Below, one piece after another: positions 35,527-44,094 of a stretch of 64,000 nucleotides of DNA (position 1 is its first letter; each line of letters starts with the position of its first letter). A program made the translations under genes and the position numbers. The DNA is from Hymenobacter sp. BT559 (GTDB lineage Bacteria; Bacteroidota; Bacteroidia; Cytophagales; Hymenobacteraceae): contig NZ_JAGETY010000004.1 in NCBI RefSeq assembly GCF_017571525.1, forward strand, positions 62,001-126,000. The letters run 5' to 3'. The notes under the pieces were generated by a model that saw only the letters and a list, made by a program, of their open reading frames with translations, was not told the DNA's origin and made no database searches.

Positions 35527-36117
35527 ATGCAGAAAGGCCGCCTCGAAGCATTCAGCGACGGTGTTCTCGCCATCATCCTCACCATTATGGTGTTGGAGCT
35601 TAAGGTACCGCACGGCGACAATTTAACAGCTCTGAAACCGCTGCTGCCCGTGTTTCTGAGCTACGTGCTGAGCTTTGTGTACGTGGGTATTTACTGGAAT
35701 AATCACCACCACATGCTCAGCAGTGCCCGGCACATCAACGGCACGGTGCTGTGGGCCAATCTGCACTTGCTGTTCTGGCTGTCGCTCACACCCTTTGCCA
35801 CCGGCTGGATGGGCGAAAACCACTTTGCGCCGGCCACGCTAGCGGTGTATGGCGTGGTGCTGCTAGGGTCGGCTATCGCGTATTTTATCCTGCAAGGCCG
35901 TCTTATTGCCGTCAACGGGCCCGATTCAGCGCTGGCCCACGCCGTGGCCGGGCGCGACTGGAAGGGCCGGATTTCGCCGGTGCTGTACCTGGTGGGCATC
36001 GTGAGCAGCTTCTGGCTGCCGTGGCTATCGGGCGCGGCCTACGTGGCAGTGGCCCTGATGTGGCTGGTGCCCGATAGCCGCATCGAACGCACGCTAGCCA
36101 CCGAAAAATCGGAATAA
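35527..36117 (+). CDS. TMEM175 family (DUF1211) membrane protein
   Basis: A 196-residue membrane protein of the bacterial TMEM175 potassium-channel family. The first helix carries the family signature RLEAFSDGVLAIILTIMVLE (FSDG motif), followed by about five more hydrophobic segments, among them VFLSYVLSFVYVGIYW and NHHHMLSSARHINGTVLWAN, where histidines are conserved. The ATG at 35527 (MQKGRLEAFSDG) is the family start. Family knowledge: bacterial TMEM175 forms tetrameric potassium-permeable channels; physiological role here is unknown. Confidence 0.92.
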   Translation: MQKGRLEAFSDGVLAIILTIMVLELKVPHGDNLTALKPLLPVFLSYVLSFVYVGIYWNNHHHMLSSARHINGTVLWANLHLLFWLSLTPFATGWMGENHFAPATLAVYGVVLLGSAIAYFILQGRLIAVNGPDSALAHAVAGRDWKGRISPVLYLVGIVSSFWLPWLSGAAYVAVALMWLVPDSRIERTLATEKSE

Positions 36118-36197
36118 GCACGCTAGGCTCTTTTCACAGCTAAGGCCTACCTTGGGGCTGTTTACGCCCAGTAGCGGGCCTCTATGCGCACTTTTTT

Positions 36198-37922
36198 ATG
36201 AGCTTACTCTACCGCGCGGCTGGCGCCGCCAGCCTGTTGAGCCTGGCCCTGGCCGGCTGCCAATCAACCAAGCCAGCCGAAACTGCGGCTACAGCAACTA
36301 CCATAGCTGCCCCAGCTACGCCTACAGCTCCCGCCGATGCCATCACGGCCAACGATATCAGTGGCTACCTGCAAGCTGTATCTTCGGATGAGATGTTGGG
36401 CCGCAAGCCGTTTACGGCGGGCGAGGAGCGCATTACCAGCTATCTGGCGGCGCAGTTTAAAGACTTGGACTTGCTACCAGTACCTGAAAATGATGACAGT
36501 ACTATTCTCCGGGAGCAAAGGAAAGTCAGCTATTTTCAGCCGGTGCCAATGGTGGAAATCGCCGTTTCGCCCGCCCCGACCATGCAAATTGCGGGCAAGG
36601 GCCGGAAGCTGAGCCTGAATTACAAGACTGACTACGTGGTATTCAGCCAGCGCGAGCAGCCCACGGTGGCCGTGCAAAATTCGCCGCTGGTATTTGCCGG
36701 CTACGGCGTGGTAGCGCCTGAGTACGGCTGGGACGACTACGCCGGCCTCGACGTGAAAGGCAAAACCGTGGTAGTGCTCGTGAACGACCCCGGCAACGCC
36801 GGCCAGGATACGACCCTGTTCAAAGGCAAAGCCATGACCTACTACGGCCGCTGGACTTACAAATACGAAGAAGCCGCCCGCCACGGCGCGGCTGGCCTAC
36901 TCATCGTGCACGACACCCAGCCCGCCGCCTACCCCTGGAGCGTGGTGCTCAGCGGCGCGCTCGGCCCCAAACTGCGCCCCCAAACCGCCGACCACGGTGC
37001 CAGCAAGTGCGCCCTCGAAGGCTGGTTGACCCTTGACGCAGCCAAGCGCCTCTTCACCGCCGCCGGCCAGAATTACGATGCCCTCTACGCTGCCGCCAAC
37101 CAGCGCGGCTTCCGCGCCCGCTTGCTAGGCCTCACCCTCAGCACCAGCCTCAAGCAGAAGCTGCGTAGCCAGACATCCAAAAACGTGCTGGCCGTGCTGC
37201 CCGGCACCACCAACGCCAGCGAGTACGTCATTTACTCAGCGCATTGGGACCATTTCGGCGTGGGCAAAGTCATTGCCGGCGACTCTATCTACAACGGCGC
37301 TGTGGACGATGGCACGGGGCTAGCCGCGCTGCTGAGCATCGCCAAGGCGTTTAAAAATGCCCCCGAAAAGCCAGCCCGCAGCATCGTATTCCTGGCCGTG
37401 ACGGGCGAAGAGCAGGGCCTGCTAGGGTCCAATTACTACGCCCAGCACCCGGCATTCCCACTGGCTAAGACGGTGGCCGACCTCAATATGGACATGCTCT
37501 GGCCCTACGGCCGCATGAAGGACCTGACCGTTATTGGCTACGGGCAGTCGGAGCTAGAGGACTACGCCCGCGCCGCTGCCAAGGAGCAGGACCGCTACCT
37601 ACTGCCTGACCAGACGCCCGAAACCGGCATGTTTTACCGCTCCGACCACTTCAGCTTTGCCCACGTGGGCGTGCCTTCGCTCTACGCCAGCGGCGGCTTC
37701 GAAAGCCGCAGCCAAGGCAAAACCTACATTGCCGACAAGCGCCAGGCCTACACCACCAACATGTACCACAAGCCCGCCGACCAGTTCGACCCTAGCTGGG
37801 ACCTCAGCGGCGTGGCCCAGGATGCACAATTATATTTCCGCGTGGGCCAGCGCTTGGCCGGCGAAACAACGTTTCCACAGTGGCGCGCCGGCTCTGAATT
37901 CAAGGCAGCTCGCTCGAAATAA
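36198..37922 (+). CDS. M28 family metallopeptidase, lipoprotein
   Basis: A 574-residue zinc aminopeptidase-like protein. Lipoprotein leader MSLLYRAAGAASLLSLALAG with C21, then a linker, a PA-domain-like insertion (GYGVVAPEYGWDDYAGLDVK), and the M28 catalytic domain. Zinc ligands and catalytic glutamate are visible: SAHWDHFG, NGAVDDGTGLAALL, VTGEEQGLLGS, LNMDMLW and FYRSDHFSFA. All conserved positions are present, so it should be active. It probably trims peptides in the periplasm or on the outer membrane. Confidence 0.93.
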   Translation: MSLLYRAAGAASLLSLALAGCQSTKPAETAATATTIAAPATPTAPADAITANDISGYLQAVSSDEMLGRKPFTAGEERITSYLAAQFKDLDLLPVPENDDSTILREQRKVSYFQPVPMVEIAVSPAPTMQIAGKGRKLSLNYKTDYVVFSQREQPTVAVQNSPLVFAGYGVVAPEYGWDDYAGLDVKGKTVVVLVNDPGNAGQDTTLFKGKAMTYYGRWTYKYEEAARHGAAGLLIVHDTQPAAYPWSVVLSGALGPKLRPQTADHGASKCALEGWLTLDAAKRLFTAAGQNYDALYAAANQRGFRARLLGLTLSTSLKQKLRSQTSKNVLAVLPGTTNASEYVIYSAHWDHFGVGKVIAGDSIYNGAVDDGTGLAALLSIAKAFKNAPEKPARSIVFLAVTGEEQGLLGSNYYAQHPAFPLAKTVADLNMDMLWPYGRMKDLTVIGYGQSELEDYARAAAKEQDRYLLPDQTPETGMFYRSDHFSFAHVGVPSLYASGGFESRSQGKTYIADKRQAYTTNMYHKPADQFDPSWDLSGVAQDAQLYFRVGQRLAGETTFPQWRAGSEFKAARSK

Positions 37923-37970
37923 TTCGGTGCCCTAGCCAATTAAGCAACACATTCCCTCCTTTTCCCACCC

Positions 37971-38426
37971 ATGAAAAAATACCTGTCTTTTTGCCTGCTT
38001 GCGCTGCTGGCACTAATGGCCCCGGCCAAACGCGCGTTCGCCCAAGGCCCGGTTGGGCTCAACCACATTGCGCTGTATGTAGTGGATTTACAGAAGAGCG
38101 CTGATTTCTATAAGAATGTGCTGCTACTGCCCGAAATCCCCGAGCCCTTTAAGGATGGGAAGCACGTGTGGCTGCGCATCGGGCCGCACAGCCAGCTACA
38201 TATTATTCAGGGTAATAAAGCGCAGGACCACGACATTAATACTCACTTAGCATTCAGCGTAAAGGACCTGTCGAAATTCATGGCGCACCTCGATAAGCTA
38301 GGTGTGCGCTACGGCAGCTGGAAATCTGAGCCAGGCAAAACCACGCCCCGCCCCGACGGCGTGAAGCAGATTTATTTGCAAGACCCCGATAATTTCTGGC
38401 TTGAAGTAAACGATGACAAATTCTAG
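37971..38426 (+). CDS. VOC family protein with signal peptide
   Basis: A 151-residue vicinal-oxygen-chelate (glyoxalase/bleomycin-resistance-like) protein. An N-terminal signal peptide (KKYLSFCLLALLALMAPAKR, cleaved near AFAQG) makes it periplasmic, unusual for this family. The fold is recognised from GLNHIALYVVDLQKSADFYK at the start and IYLQDPDNFWLEVN at the end, which supply metal-binding H and E residues. It follows the M28 gene by 48 bp on the same strand. Function unknown. Confidence 0.88.
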   Translation: MKKYLSFCLLALLALMAPAKRAFAQGPVGLNHIALYVVDLQKSADFYKNVLLLPEIPEPFKDGKHVWLRIGPHSQLHIIQGNKAQDHDINTHLAFSVKDLSKFMAHLDKLGVRYGSWKSEPGKTTPRPDGVKQIYLQDPDNFWLEVNDDKF

Positions 38427-38440
38427 GTAATAATTAAATA

Positions 38441-38534
38441 AAAGACCGTCATGCTGAGCTTGCCGAAGCATCTCTGCCACGCCGCTAGGGTCGTTCGGCA
38501 GAGATGCTTCGGCAAGCTCAGCATGACGGTCTTT
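38441..38534. repeat. Palindromic repeat family A, copy 2
   Basis: Arms AAAGACCGTCATGCTGAG then CTTGCCGAAGCATCTCTGCC, almost perfect, with loop ACGCCGCTAGGGTC. A- and T-runs at its edges mean it can also act as a bidirectional terminator for the convergent VOC and NIPSNAP genes. Confidence 0.92.
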
Positions 38535-38568
38535 TTTAGTTGAACGACAATTAAATTATTGCAGCACC

Positions 38569-39351
38569 TTACAAATCGGAATAATCGGCCGGGTGCAGAA
38601 ACGTGATGTCAATGTGCGACACATTATTCTGGTACTCGGGCATGCTCGATAATTTCTTCCATTCGGGGTCGGCACCAAAGGCTTTCCAATGCGCTTCGCG
38701 CTCTGCTCTGTTGGCAAAGGAGGTCATATACATGAGGTTGGGCATTTTAGGGCCAAACAGGACTTCGCTGTAGAAAATACCGTTGAAGCCCAGGCGGTCA
38801 AATAATTTAATTTCGCCGCCAGCATTAAACATGCGCACTTTATTGCGAAATATTTTTTCGCTAGCCCCCTCGTAGCTGCGCAGTTCGTACACACGCTCAT
38901 TTTTGGGCGTGCTGAGCTTGGGCGCCGCCAAGGATTTCATTTCGTCAAAAGCCTTGAGCAGAATGGTTTCCTGGCGGGTGTAGACGGGCGCGGTATAAGC
39001 CGTGTTTTCGTAGGAGCCGCCCGCCGCCAGCAATTTGGCGGAGGTTTCTTGGTCGATTTTTTCCCACTGTTTCAGGGACGTAAACGGCGTAAACACATAT
39101 ACGCGCCGGTCGGCGGCGGTGTCATTGCCGATGGGTTTAAAGACGCCGATAGTGGAAATGCCGGCCGCGTGCAGCGTGGGTAAATATTGCCGCTGCAAAA
39201 AGCTATCAATTACGGCTTCCTGGCGGTTAGTTTTCAGGTGGTATACCTTGAGAGCGAAGTAGGTGGGGCGCTCGGCAGCCGGCGTGGCCGCACTGGCTAG
39301 CCAAGTGCCCAGACCGGCGGCGAGGATGGACGCGAAAAATCGTTTTTTCAT
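38569..39351 (-). CDS. NIPSNAP family protein, exported
   Basis: A 260-residue protein with two NIPSNAP (ferredoxin-like alpha/beta) domains. Signal peptide MKKRFFASILAAGLGTWLAS, then domain 1 from FALKVYHLKTNRQEAVIDSF and domain 2 from VYELRSYEGASEKIFRNKVR, with LMYMTSFANRAEREAHWKAF as a typical dimer-barrel motif. The ATG at 39351 starts the signal peptide. Family knowledge: NIPSNAP proteins are small dimeric alpha/beta barrels of unclear function. Confidence 0.88.
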   Translation of the reverse strand: MKKRFFASILAAGLGTWLASAATPAAERPTYFALKVYHLKTNRQEAVIDSFLQRQYLPTLHAAGISTIGVFKPIGNDTAADRRVYVFTPFTSLKQWEKIDQETSAKLLAAGGSYENTAYTAPVYTRQETILLKAFDEMKSLAAPKLSTPKNERVYELRSYEGASEKIFRNKVRMFNAGGEIKLFDRLGFNGIFYSEVLFGPKMPNLMYMTSFANRAEREAHWKAFGADPEWKKLSSMPEYQNNVSHIDITFLHPADYSDL

Positions 39352-39433
39352 TGGGTAGGAAAAGGAATAAAGCAATTGCAACTACGTAGGCACAAGCCCA
39401 CAGCAACACCCTACGCATAGGACGGCGCCTTGG

Positions 39434-42202
39434 CTACAGGCGCGGGTCTATGGGTTCGCTTTCGAGGGCTAGCACGCCAAATACGCACTGGTGCACCAGG
39501 CGCAGCGGCTGCCCGGCCACGAATCTTTCTAGCCCCTCGACCCCGAGGGCAAATTCGCGTAGGGCCAGGTTGCGCTTGCCTTTCACGTTGCGCTGACGCA
39601 GGCGCTCCAGGTTGCCTTCCAATAAATAATCGGGGCCGTAGATGATGCGCAGGTACTCGCGGCCGCGGCACTTGAGGGCGGGCTGGATGAGCGAGCGGCC
39701 GGTTTTGGGGATGAAGTCGTAGGGCTTCACCACCATGCCTTCGCCCCCGCCGGCGGTGAGGGCTAGCCACCAGTCGGTAGCCGCTTCGATTTCGGCGGGG
39801 TTGGTGAGGTCGACCACACGGTAGGGCGTGGCGCGCAGCAGGCCGGGGTCGGCGAGGCTCAGGGCGCGCAGGGTTTCCATGTGCCAGGCGTGGTCGCGGT
39901 CGAAGTAGGTGTGGCCTTCGGTGGCGAGCAGGTGGAAAGGTGCCAGCTTGAGGTCGTCGAGCGACTGCACGGGCCAGCAATAGCAGCGGTAGGCATCGGC
40001 GTAGTCGGTGGCCGCGGCGCGGCGGGCACTGGTGCGGGCCAGCAGGACATCGGCGCCGGCTAAGCCCCTGGCGACTGCGGCAGCTAGAGCCGTTTCGGCC
40101 TGGGGCAAGGCGGCGGTAGCCGCGGCCGCCACGGCGGCGTACTGGCTTTTCACCAGCTCCTGGGCCTTGGCCGACCACGGCAGCAGCTCGGCATCGAGGC
40201 ACACCCAGTCGGTGGCGAATTTGTCCCAGAAGCCGGCGGCCGTGAGGGCACCGCGCAGGCGTTCCAGAAAAGCCTTTTCCAGCGCCTCGTCGGTGAAGAA
40301 ATTGCGGCCGGTGCGGGTGTAGCACTTGCCTATCCCCTCGCCCACCACCCCCAGCCGGCGCTGGATAGCGGCTTCGTCGCGGCCCAGCACCAGCACCACG
40401 CGGCTGCCCATGTGCTTTTCCTCGCACACCACGCGCGCCACACCTTGGCGCTGGTAGTAGGCGAAGGCTTCGGCGGGGTGTTCGAGCAGGTCGGGCAGCT
40501 CCGAGGTTTCGGTGGGCGACATGGTGGGTGGCAGGTAGAGCAGCCACTTGGGGTTGAGGGCGAAGCGCGACATTACCTCCAGGGCGGCCACGGCGTTTTC
40601 CTCGCGCACCGTCACGGTGTTCAGCAAGCGCGTGTTGATGAGCTGCTTGCCGGTCACGTCGCGGATGTCGAGCAGGTCGTCGTGCTGCTGCTGGGCGGAC
40701 TGTAGCGCGGACTCTGTAGTCCGCGTCTCCGTGCTGTTCTCCTCGTTCGGGTTTCCGCCGAGGGCGCGGACTACATCGTCCGCGCTACTGCTCGGGCGGT
40801 GCGGGTTGTAATGGAGCGGCCGGCTGGGCTCAGCGTACACCTCGTGGGCGGGCACCGTCACGAGGGCGCGCTCGGGGTAGCGCAGGGCCGTGAGGCGGCC
40901 GCCAAACACGCAGCCCGTGTCAATGTCGATGGTGTTGTTGAGCCATTCGGGCACGGGCGTGTGGCCATACACCACCATCGCCTTGCCCCGGTACTCGCTA
41001 GCCCAGTGGTAGCGCACGGGCAGACCAAACTCGTCGGTTTCGCCGGTGGTTTCGCCAAACAGCGCGAAGTTGCGCACCGCCCCCGAGCCCCGGCCCTGCA
41101 TTTCCTCGGTGAGGCCGGCGTGGGCCACCACCAGCCGGCCACCGTCGAGCACGTAGTGGCTCACCAGCTTATCCAGAAACAGGCGCACTTGCTCTTTGAA
41201 GGCAGGCGTTTCGGCTTCGAGCTGGGCGATGGTTTCGGCCAGGCCGTGGGTGTGCGACACGTTTTTGCCGTTGAGGTGGCGCAGCAGCTTGATGTCGTGG
41301 TTGCCGGGCACGCACAGGGCTAGGCCATCGCGCACCATGCTCATTACCAGACGCAATACCTGCGGCGAGGCGGGCCCGCGGTCCACGAGGTCGCCCAGGA
41401 AAATGACTTTGCGAGTAGCTTGGAATGGCATTCCGGGCTGATGCGCAGCATCAATCGGCACTTGGCTAGCCGGTTCTGACGCCTGATTTGCGCAATCGCG
41501 CAAGCCCGGAATACAATTCCAGGCTACTCGCACGCCCAAATCACGGGCGTCCTGCACGGGCTCTTCCTCCACCACGTACCCTAGCTGGCCCAGCAGCTCG
41601 CATAGCTCGCGGTAGCAGCCGTGCACGTCGCCGATGATGTCGAAGGGGCCGGTTTCCTGCTGGCGATTGTTGTGCAGCGGGTCGCGCACGATGTGCTGCA
41701 CGGCGTCAATTTCCTCCACTCCGCGCAGGTGGAAGATGTGCCGAAACCCCTCGGGCTTGAGCGTGCGCAGGCTTTGGCGCAGCAGGCGGCGATGGTTGGC
41801 AATGACGTGGGGCTTGAGGCCGGCGCGGTCGGGGCGCTGGCGGTTGCGGTCGGCGGCCACGCTTTCGGGCACGTCGAGCACGATAGCCACCGGCAGGCAG
41901 TGGTACTGCCGGGCCAGGGTCACGAAGGCCTTGCGGTCTTCGGCGCGCACGTTGGTGGCATCGACGACCGTGAGCCGGCCGCGCTTGAGGCGCTTGGCTA
42001 CCCAGTAGTGCAGCAGGTCGAAGGCGTCGTTGGTGGCGTCGAGGCTGTTTTCATCATCCGATACCAGGCCCCGGCAGGTATCCGACGACACGACTTCGGT
42101 GGGCTTGAACAGGCGCCGCGCAAATGTGGACTTACCCGCGCCCGTGCTGCCAATGAGCAACACCAGCGAGAGTTCGGGGAGCTTCAGGGTATCTTGGGGC
42201 AT
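39434..42202 (-). CDS. pnkp: Polynucleotide kinase-phosphatase-ligase (RNA repair)
   Basis: A 922-residue three-domain RNA end-healing and sealing enzyme. Kinase: P-loop GSTGAGKST at 18-26. 2',3'-phosphatase (metallophosphoesterase): GDVHG at 191-195, GDLVDRGP at 270-277, GNHD at 300-303. Ligase: nucleophile K596 in EEKHMGSR. In C. thermocellum Pnkp (870 residues, from memory) the first two phosphatase motifs are 46 residues apart; here D192 and D271 are 79 apart, while later spacings match. The extra 33 residues coincide with a palindromic repeat (residues 224-264). A second repeat encodes 472-500, in the phosphatase-ligase linker. Both keep frame. The ATG at 42202 (MPQDTLKLPE) is preferred to 42259. 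Its partner Hen1 is at 47552-48994. Confidence 0.95.
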   Translation of the reverse strand: MPQDTLKLPELSLVLLIGSTGAGKSTFARRLFKPTEVVSSDTCRGLVSDDENSLDATNDAFDLLHYWVAKRLKRGRLTVVDATNVRAEDRKAFVTLARQYHCLPVAIVLDVPESVAADRNRQRPDRAGLKPHVIANHRRLLRQSLRTLKPEGFRHIFHLRGVEEIDAVQHIVRDPLHNNRQQETGPFDIIGDVHGCYRELCELLGQLGYVVEEEPVQDARDLGVRVAWNCIPGLRDCANQASEPASQVPIDAAHQPGMPFQATRKVIFLGDLVDRGPASPQVLRLVMSMVRDGLALCVPGNHDIKLLRHLNGKNVSHTHGLAETIAQLEAETPAFKEQVRLFLDKLVSHYVLDGGRLVVAHAGLTEEMQGRGSGAVRNFALFGETTGETDEFGLPVRYHWASEYRGKAMVVYGHTPVPEWLNNTIDIDTGCVFGGRLTALRYPERALVTVPAHEVYAEPSRPLHYNPHRPSSSADDVVRALGGNPNEENSTETRTTESALQSAQQQHDDLLDIRDVTGKQLINTRLLNTVTVREENAVAALEVMSRFALNPKWLLYLPPTMSPTETSELPDLLEHPAEAFAYYQRQGVARVVCEEKHMGSRVVLVLGRDEAAIQRRLGVVGEGIGKCYTRTGRNFFTDEALEKAFLERLRGALTAAGFWDKFATDWVCLDAELLPWSAKAQELVKSQYAAVAAAATAALPQAETALAAAVARGLAGADVLLARTSARRAAATDYADAYRCYCWPVQSLDDLKLAPFHLLATEGHTYFDRDHAWHMETLRALSLADPGLLRATPYRVVDLTNPAEIEAATDWWLALTAGGGEGMVVKPYDFIPKTGRSLIQPALKCRGREYLRIIYGPDYLLEGNLERLRQRNVKGKRNLALREFALGVEGLERFVAGQPLRLVHQCVFGVLALESEPIDPRL
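40702..40788. repeat. Family B repeat inside pnkp, linker insertion
   Basis: Arms 40702-40725 and 40765-40788 (24 bp, two mismatches) of the GTAGCGCGGACT type, each a mini-hairpin. Read as protein it gives SSADDVVRA up to TTESAL, residues 472-500 of Pnkp, with no stop codon in frame. Confidence 0.9.
41411..41531. repeat. Palindromic repeat inside pnkp, phosphatase-domain insertion
   Basis: 29-bp arms (41411-41439, 41503-41531, three mismatches), type GCGAGTAGCCTGGAATTG then ATTCCGGGCT; each arm is a mini-hairpin (GGAAT/ATTCC). Encodes residues 224-264 of Pnkp (from VRVAWNC to QATR). Related in its GTAGCCTGGA start to the repeat at 31744. Confidence 0.9.
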
Positions 42203-42222
42203 TGAGCGATACAATGTTCTTG

Positions 42223-42230
42223 TATATTTG
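42223..42230 (+). promoter_or_regulatory. Promoter of the DUF262-AlbA_2 gene
   Basis: TATATTTG is an exact TAnnTTTG -7 box with a TTG at 42202-42204, 18 bases upstream, which fits the Bacteroidota promoter. The TTG overlaps the start codon of the divergent pnkp gene. The ATG is 74 bases downstream. Confidence 0.7.
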
Positions 42231-42303
42231 AGATAATAATGATTTTGGCTACTTTTCACGATAGCGAAATTCGCACTTTCAACTTATTAACAGACAATCA
42301 GCC

Positions 42304-44055
42304 ATGAGTATTACTCCCAAAGGCATGAGCTTGCAAGAAGCTTATCGCAATTATACAACTGATAAATTTTTAGTAAATCGCAAGTATCAGAGAAAACTAG
42401 TATGGACGGTTGACGAAAAAGAATATCTTATAGATAGTATTAATAGAGGTTTCCCAATCCCACTAATACTACTGGCTCAAACTCCTGAAGGAAAACTTGA
42501 AATAATTGATGGCCTTCAAAGATTAAATGCAATAGTTTCTTTTATAGAAAATAGATTCGCATTATCAGGAAAATTCTTTGATGTAAACCAATCTGCGCGA
42601 GCGAAACAATTAGCTGAAGAAGGCATTTTCCCATATCATACGGATAACCTTTTAGACCCTAAAGAGTGTGCTAATATTTTAGACTACCAGCTTGCTGTTA
42701 CAATATATCCTTCTTCAGGAGAAAATGAAATTACAGATATATTTGGCAGAATAAATTCCGGAGGAAAACAATTAAGTCCTCAAGAGAAGCGCCAAGCTGG
42801 AATGATAGATAATTTTTCAGATACTGTAAGAAAACTTGCCTCAGAAATAAGAGGAGATTCTTCGCAAGATTTAGTCTCTCTATCCAAAATGCCCGAAATT
42901 AGTATTGATTCTACACGGGAAGATATTGGTTACGGGCTAAAGGCCGATGAAATATTTTGGTGCTCACAAGGCGTCCTATGGAAAGCACAATTGAGAGACA
43001 GCGAAGACGAAGAAATGATTGCTGATATAGTAGCATCAATTATTTATGATGAGCCTTTTGCGCGTAGCAAAGAGCTCTTTGATAAGGTTTATGAACCTTC
43101 TGATGAGCAGCACATCAAAATGAACGCTCAACTCTCCCTTTATGGAATAGAAAGAGTAGTACATGAAGTGAAAGTGGTTTTTTCTATACTTGAAAAGATT
43201 TTTGACGACGAAAACTGTACAATAAGAGAAGTTGTCAATCCAAAATCATCTAACCCCGTCAAGGCATCATTCTATGCACTATTCATGGCTGTATTTCATC
43301 TAGTTGTAAAGGAAGAAAAATCCCCTGACCAAACAGATAAAATTATTAAAGCTATAGCAGGACTTCAAAAAGACATGATTTCTACTGCTAAGTATTCAAC
43401 TACTGAAGACAGAACAAAGAACGTTCATAAAACCACAGGTCTAATCCAGTCTTATTTCATTAAGAAAGACCCACCTGTTTTAAAGCATGGGGCAGGGTTA
43501 TCAATTGATTTTGAAAATTCTATAAGGAGGTCAAAAGTTGAGACTAATAGATACGAATGCAAGCAGGGATTTATTGACCTGTCTTCCAAAAGAGAGATTA
43601 ACGAAGACCTATTCGATAGACTTATTGAAACAATCTGTGGTATAGCAAATGTGGGCCCTGAAGCTGACGGCTATTTGTTCATAGGAGTTGCGGACAAAAA
43701 GGCTGATGCCGACAGAATAAATGAACTTGATAAAATTACTCCAGCAGTGATTAACCAAAGATATATAGTTGGTATAGACAGAGAGCTCAAAATTATGGGC
43801 TGTGATATGGATGGTTATATCAATAAATCCATGTCCAAAATAGCTAAGTCAGACCTCAGCGACCCTCTGAAGACCCAGGTTCTTTCCCAATTAGATGTTA
43901 TTGATTATAAAACTCATAGCGTTCTAAGACTCCGAATTCCAAAGCAGACACAGCTCTCTTTTGTGGGAGACAAAAGCTTTACTAGAGAAAACTCTAAAAC
44001 CATCGAACTGAAGGGACCCAAGCTGCTTGCAGTGAGTGCCTTGTTCAAGCCATAG
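42304..44055 (+). CDS. DUF262 (GmrSD-like) and AlbA_2 (Schlafen-like) fusion
   Basis: A 583-residue cytosolic protein with two recognisable parts. N-terminal DUF262: RKYQRKLVW at 26-34, DGLQRLNAI at 69-77 (the DGQQR motif) and FGRINSGGKQLSPQE at 147-161, the nucleotide-binding/hydrolysing core of GmrS-type proteins. C-terminal AlbA_2-like domain: RYECKQGF at 416-423, IETICGIANVGPEADGYLFI at 441-460 then GVADK, the Schlafen-type signature. No HNH nuclease motif is visible. The gene is AT-rich (19 of 60 bases G/C at 42361-42420 against 36 of 60 at 42121-42180), which suggests transfer. The family context suggests anti-phage defence; this is inference. Confidence 0.85.
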   Translation: MSITPKGMSLQEAYRNYTTDKFLVNRKYQRKLVWTVDEKEYLIDSINRGFPIPLILLAQTPEGKLEIIDGLQRLNAIVSFIENRFALSGKFFDVNQSARAKQLAEEGIFPYHTDNLLDPKECANILDYQLAVTIYPSSGENEITDIFGRINSGGKQLSPQEKRQAGMIDNFSDTVRKLASEIRGDSSQDLVSLSKMPEISIDSTREDIGYGLKADEIFWCSQGVLWKAQLRDSEDEEMIADIVASIIYDEPFARSKELFDKVYEPSDEQHIKMNAQLSLYGIERVVHEVKVVFSILEKIFDDENCTIREVVNPKSSNPVKASFYALFMAVFHLVVKEEKSPDQTDKIIKAIAGLQKDMISTAKYSTTEDRTKNVHKTTGLIQSYFIKKDPPVLKHGAGLSIDFENSIRRSKVETNRYECKQGFIDLSSKREINEDLFDRLIETICGIANVGPEADGYLFIGVADKKADADRINELDKITPAVINQRYIVGIDRELKIMGCDMDGYINKSMSKIAKSDLSDPLKTQVLSQLDVIDYKTHSVLRLRIPKQTQLSFVGDKSFTRENSKTIELKGPKLLAVSALFKP

Positions 44056-44094
44056 CGAAAAAACACCTATTGCAAAATCCCGTAAGTTACTCTC

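Noticed and set aside
39434..42202. pnkp as a pseudogene because of the two repeat insertions
   Set aside because: Both insertions keep the frame, and all kinase, phosphatase and ligase motifs are present with normal spacing outside the insertions.
42304..44055. A complete GmrSD type IV restriction enzyme
   Set aside because: Only the DUF262 part is recognised; I see no DUF1524 His-Asn-His nuclease signature at the C-terminus.
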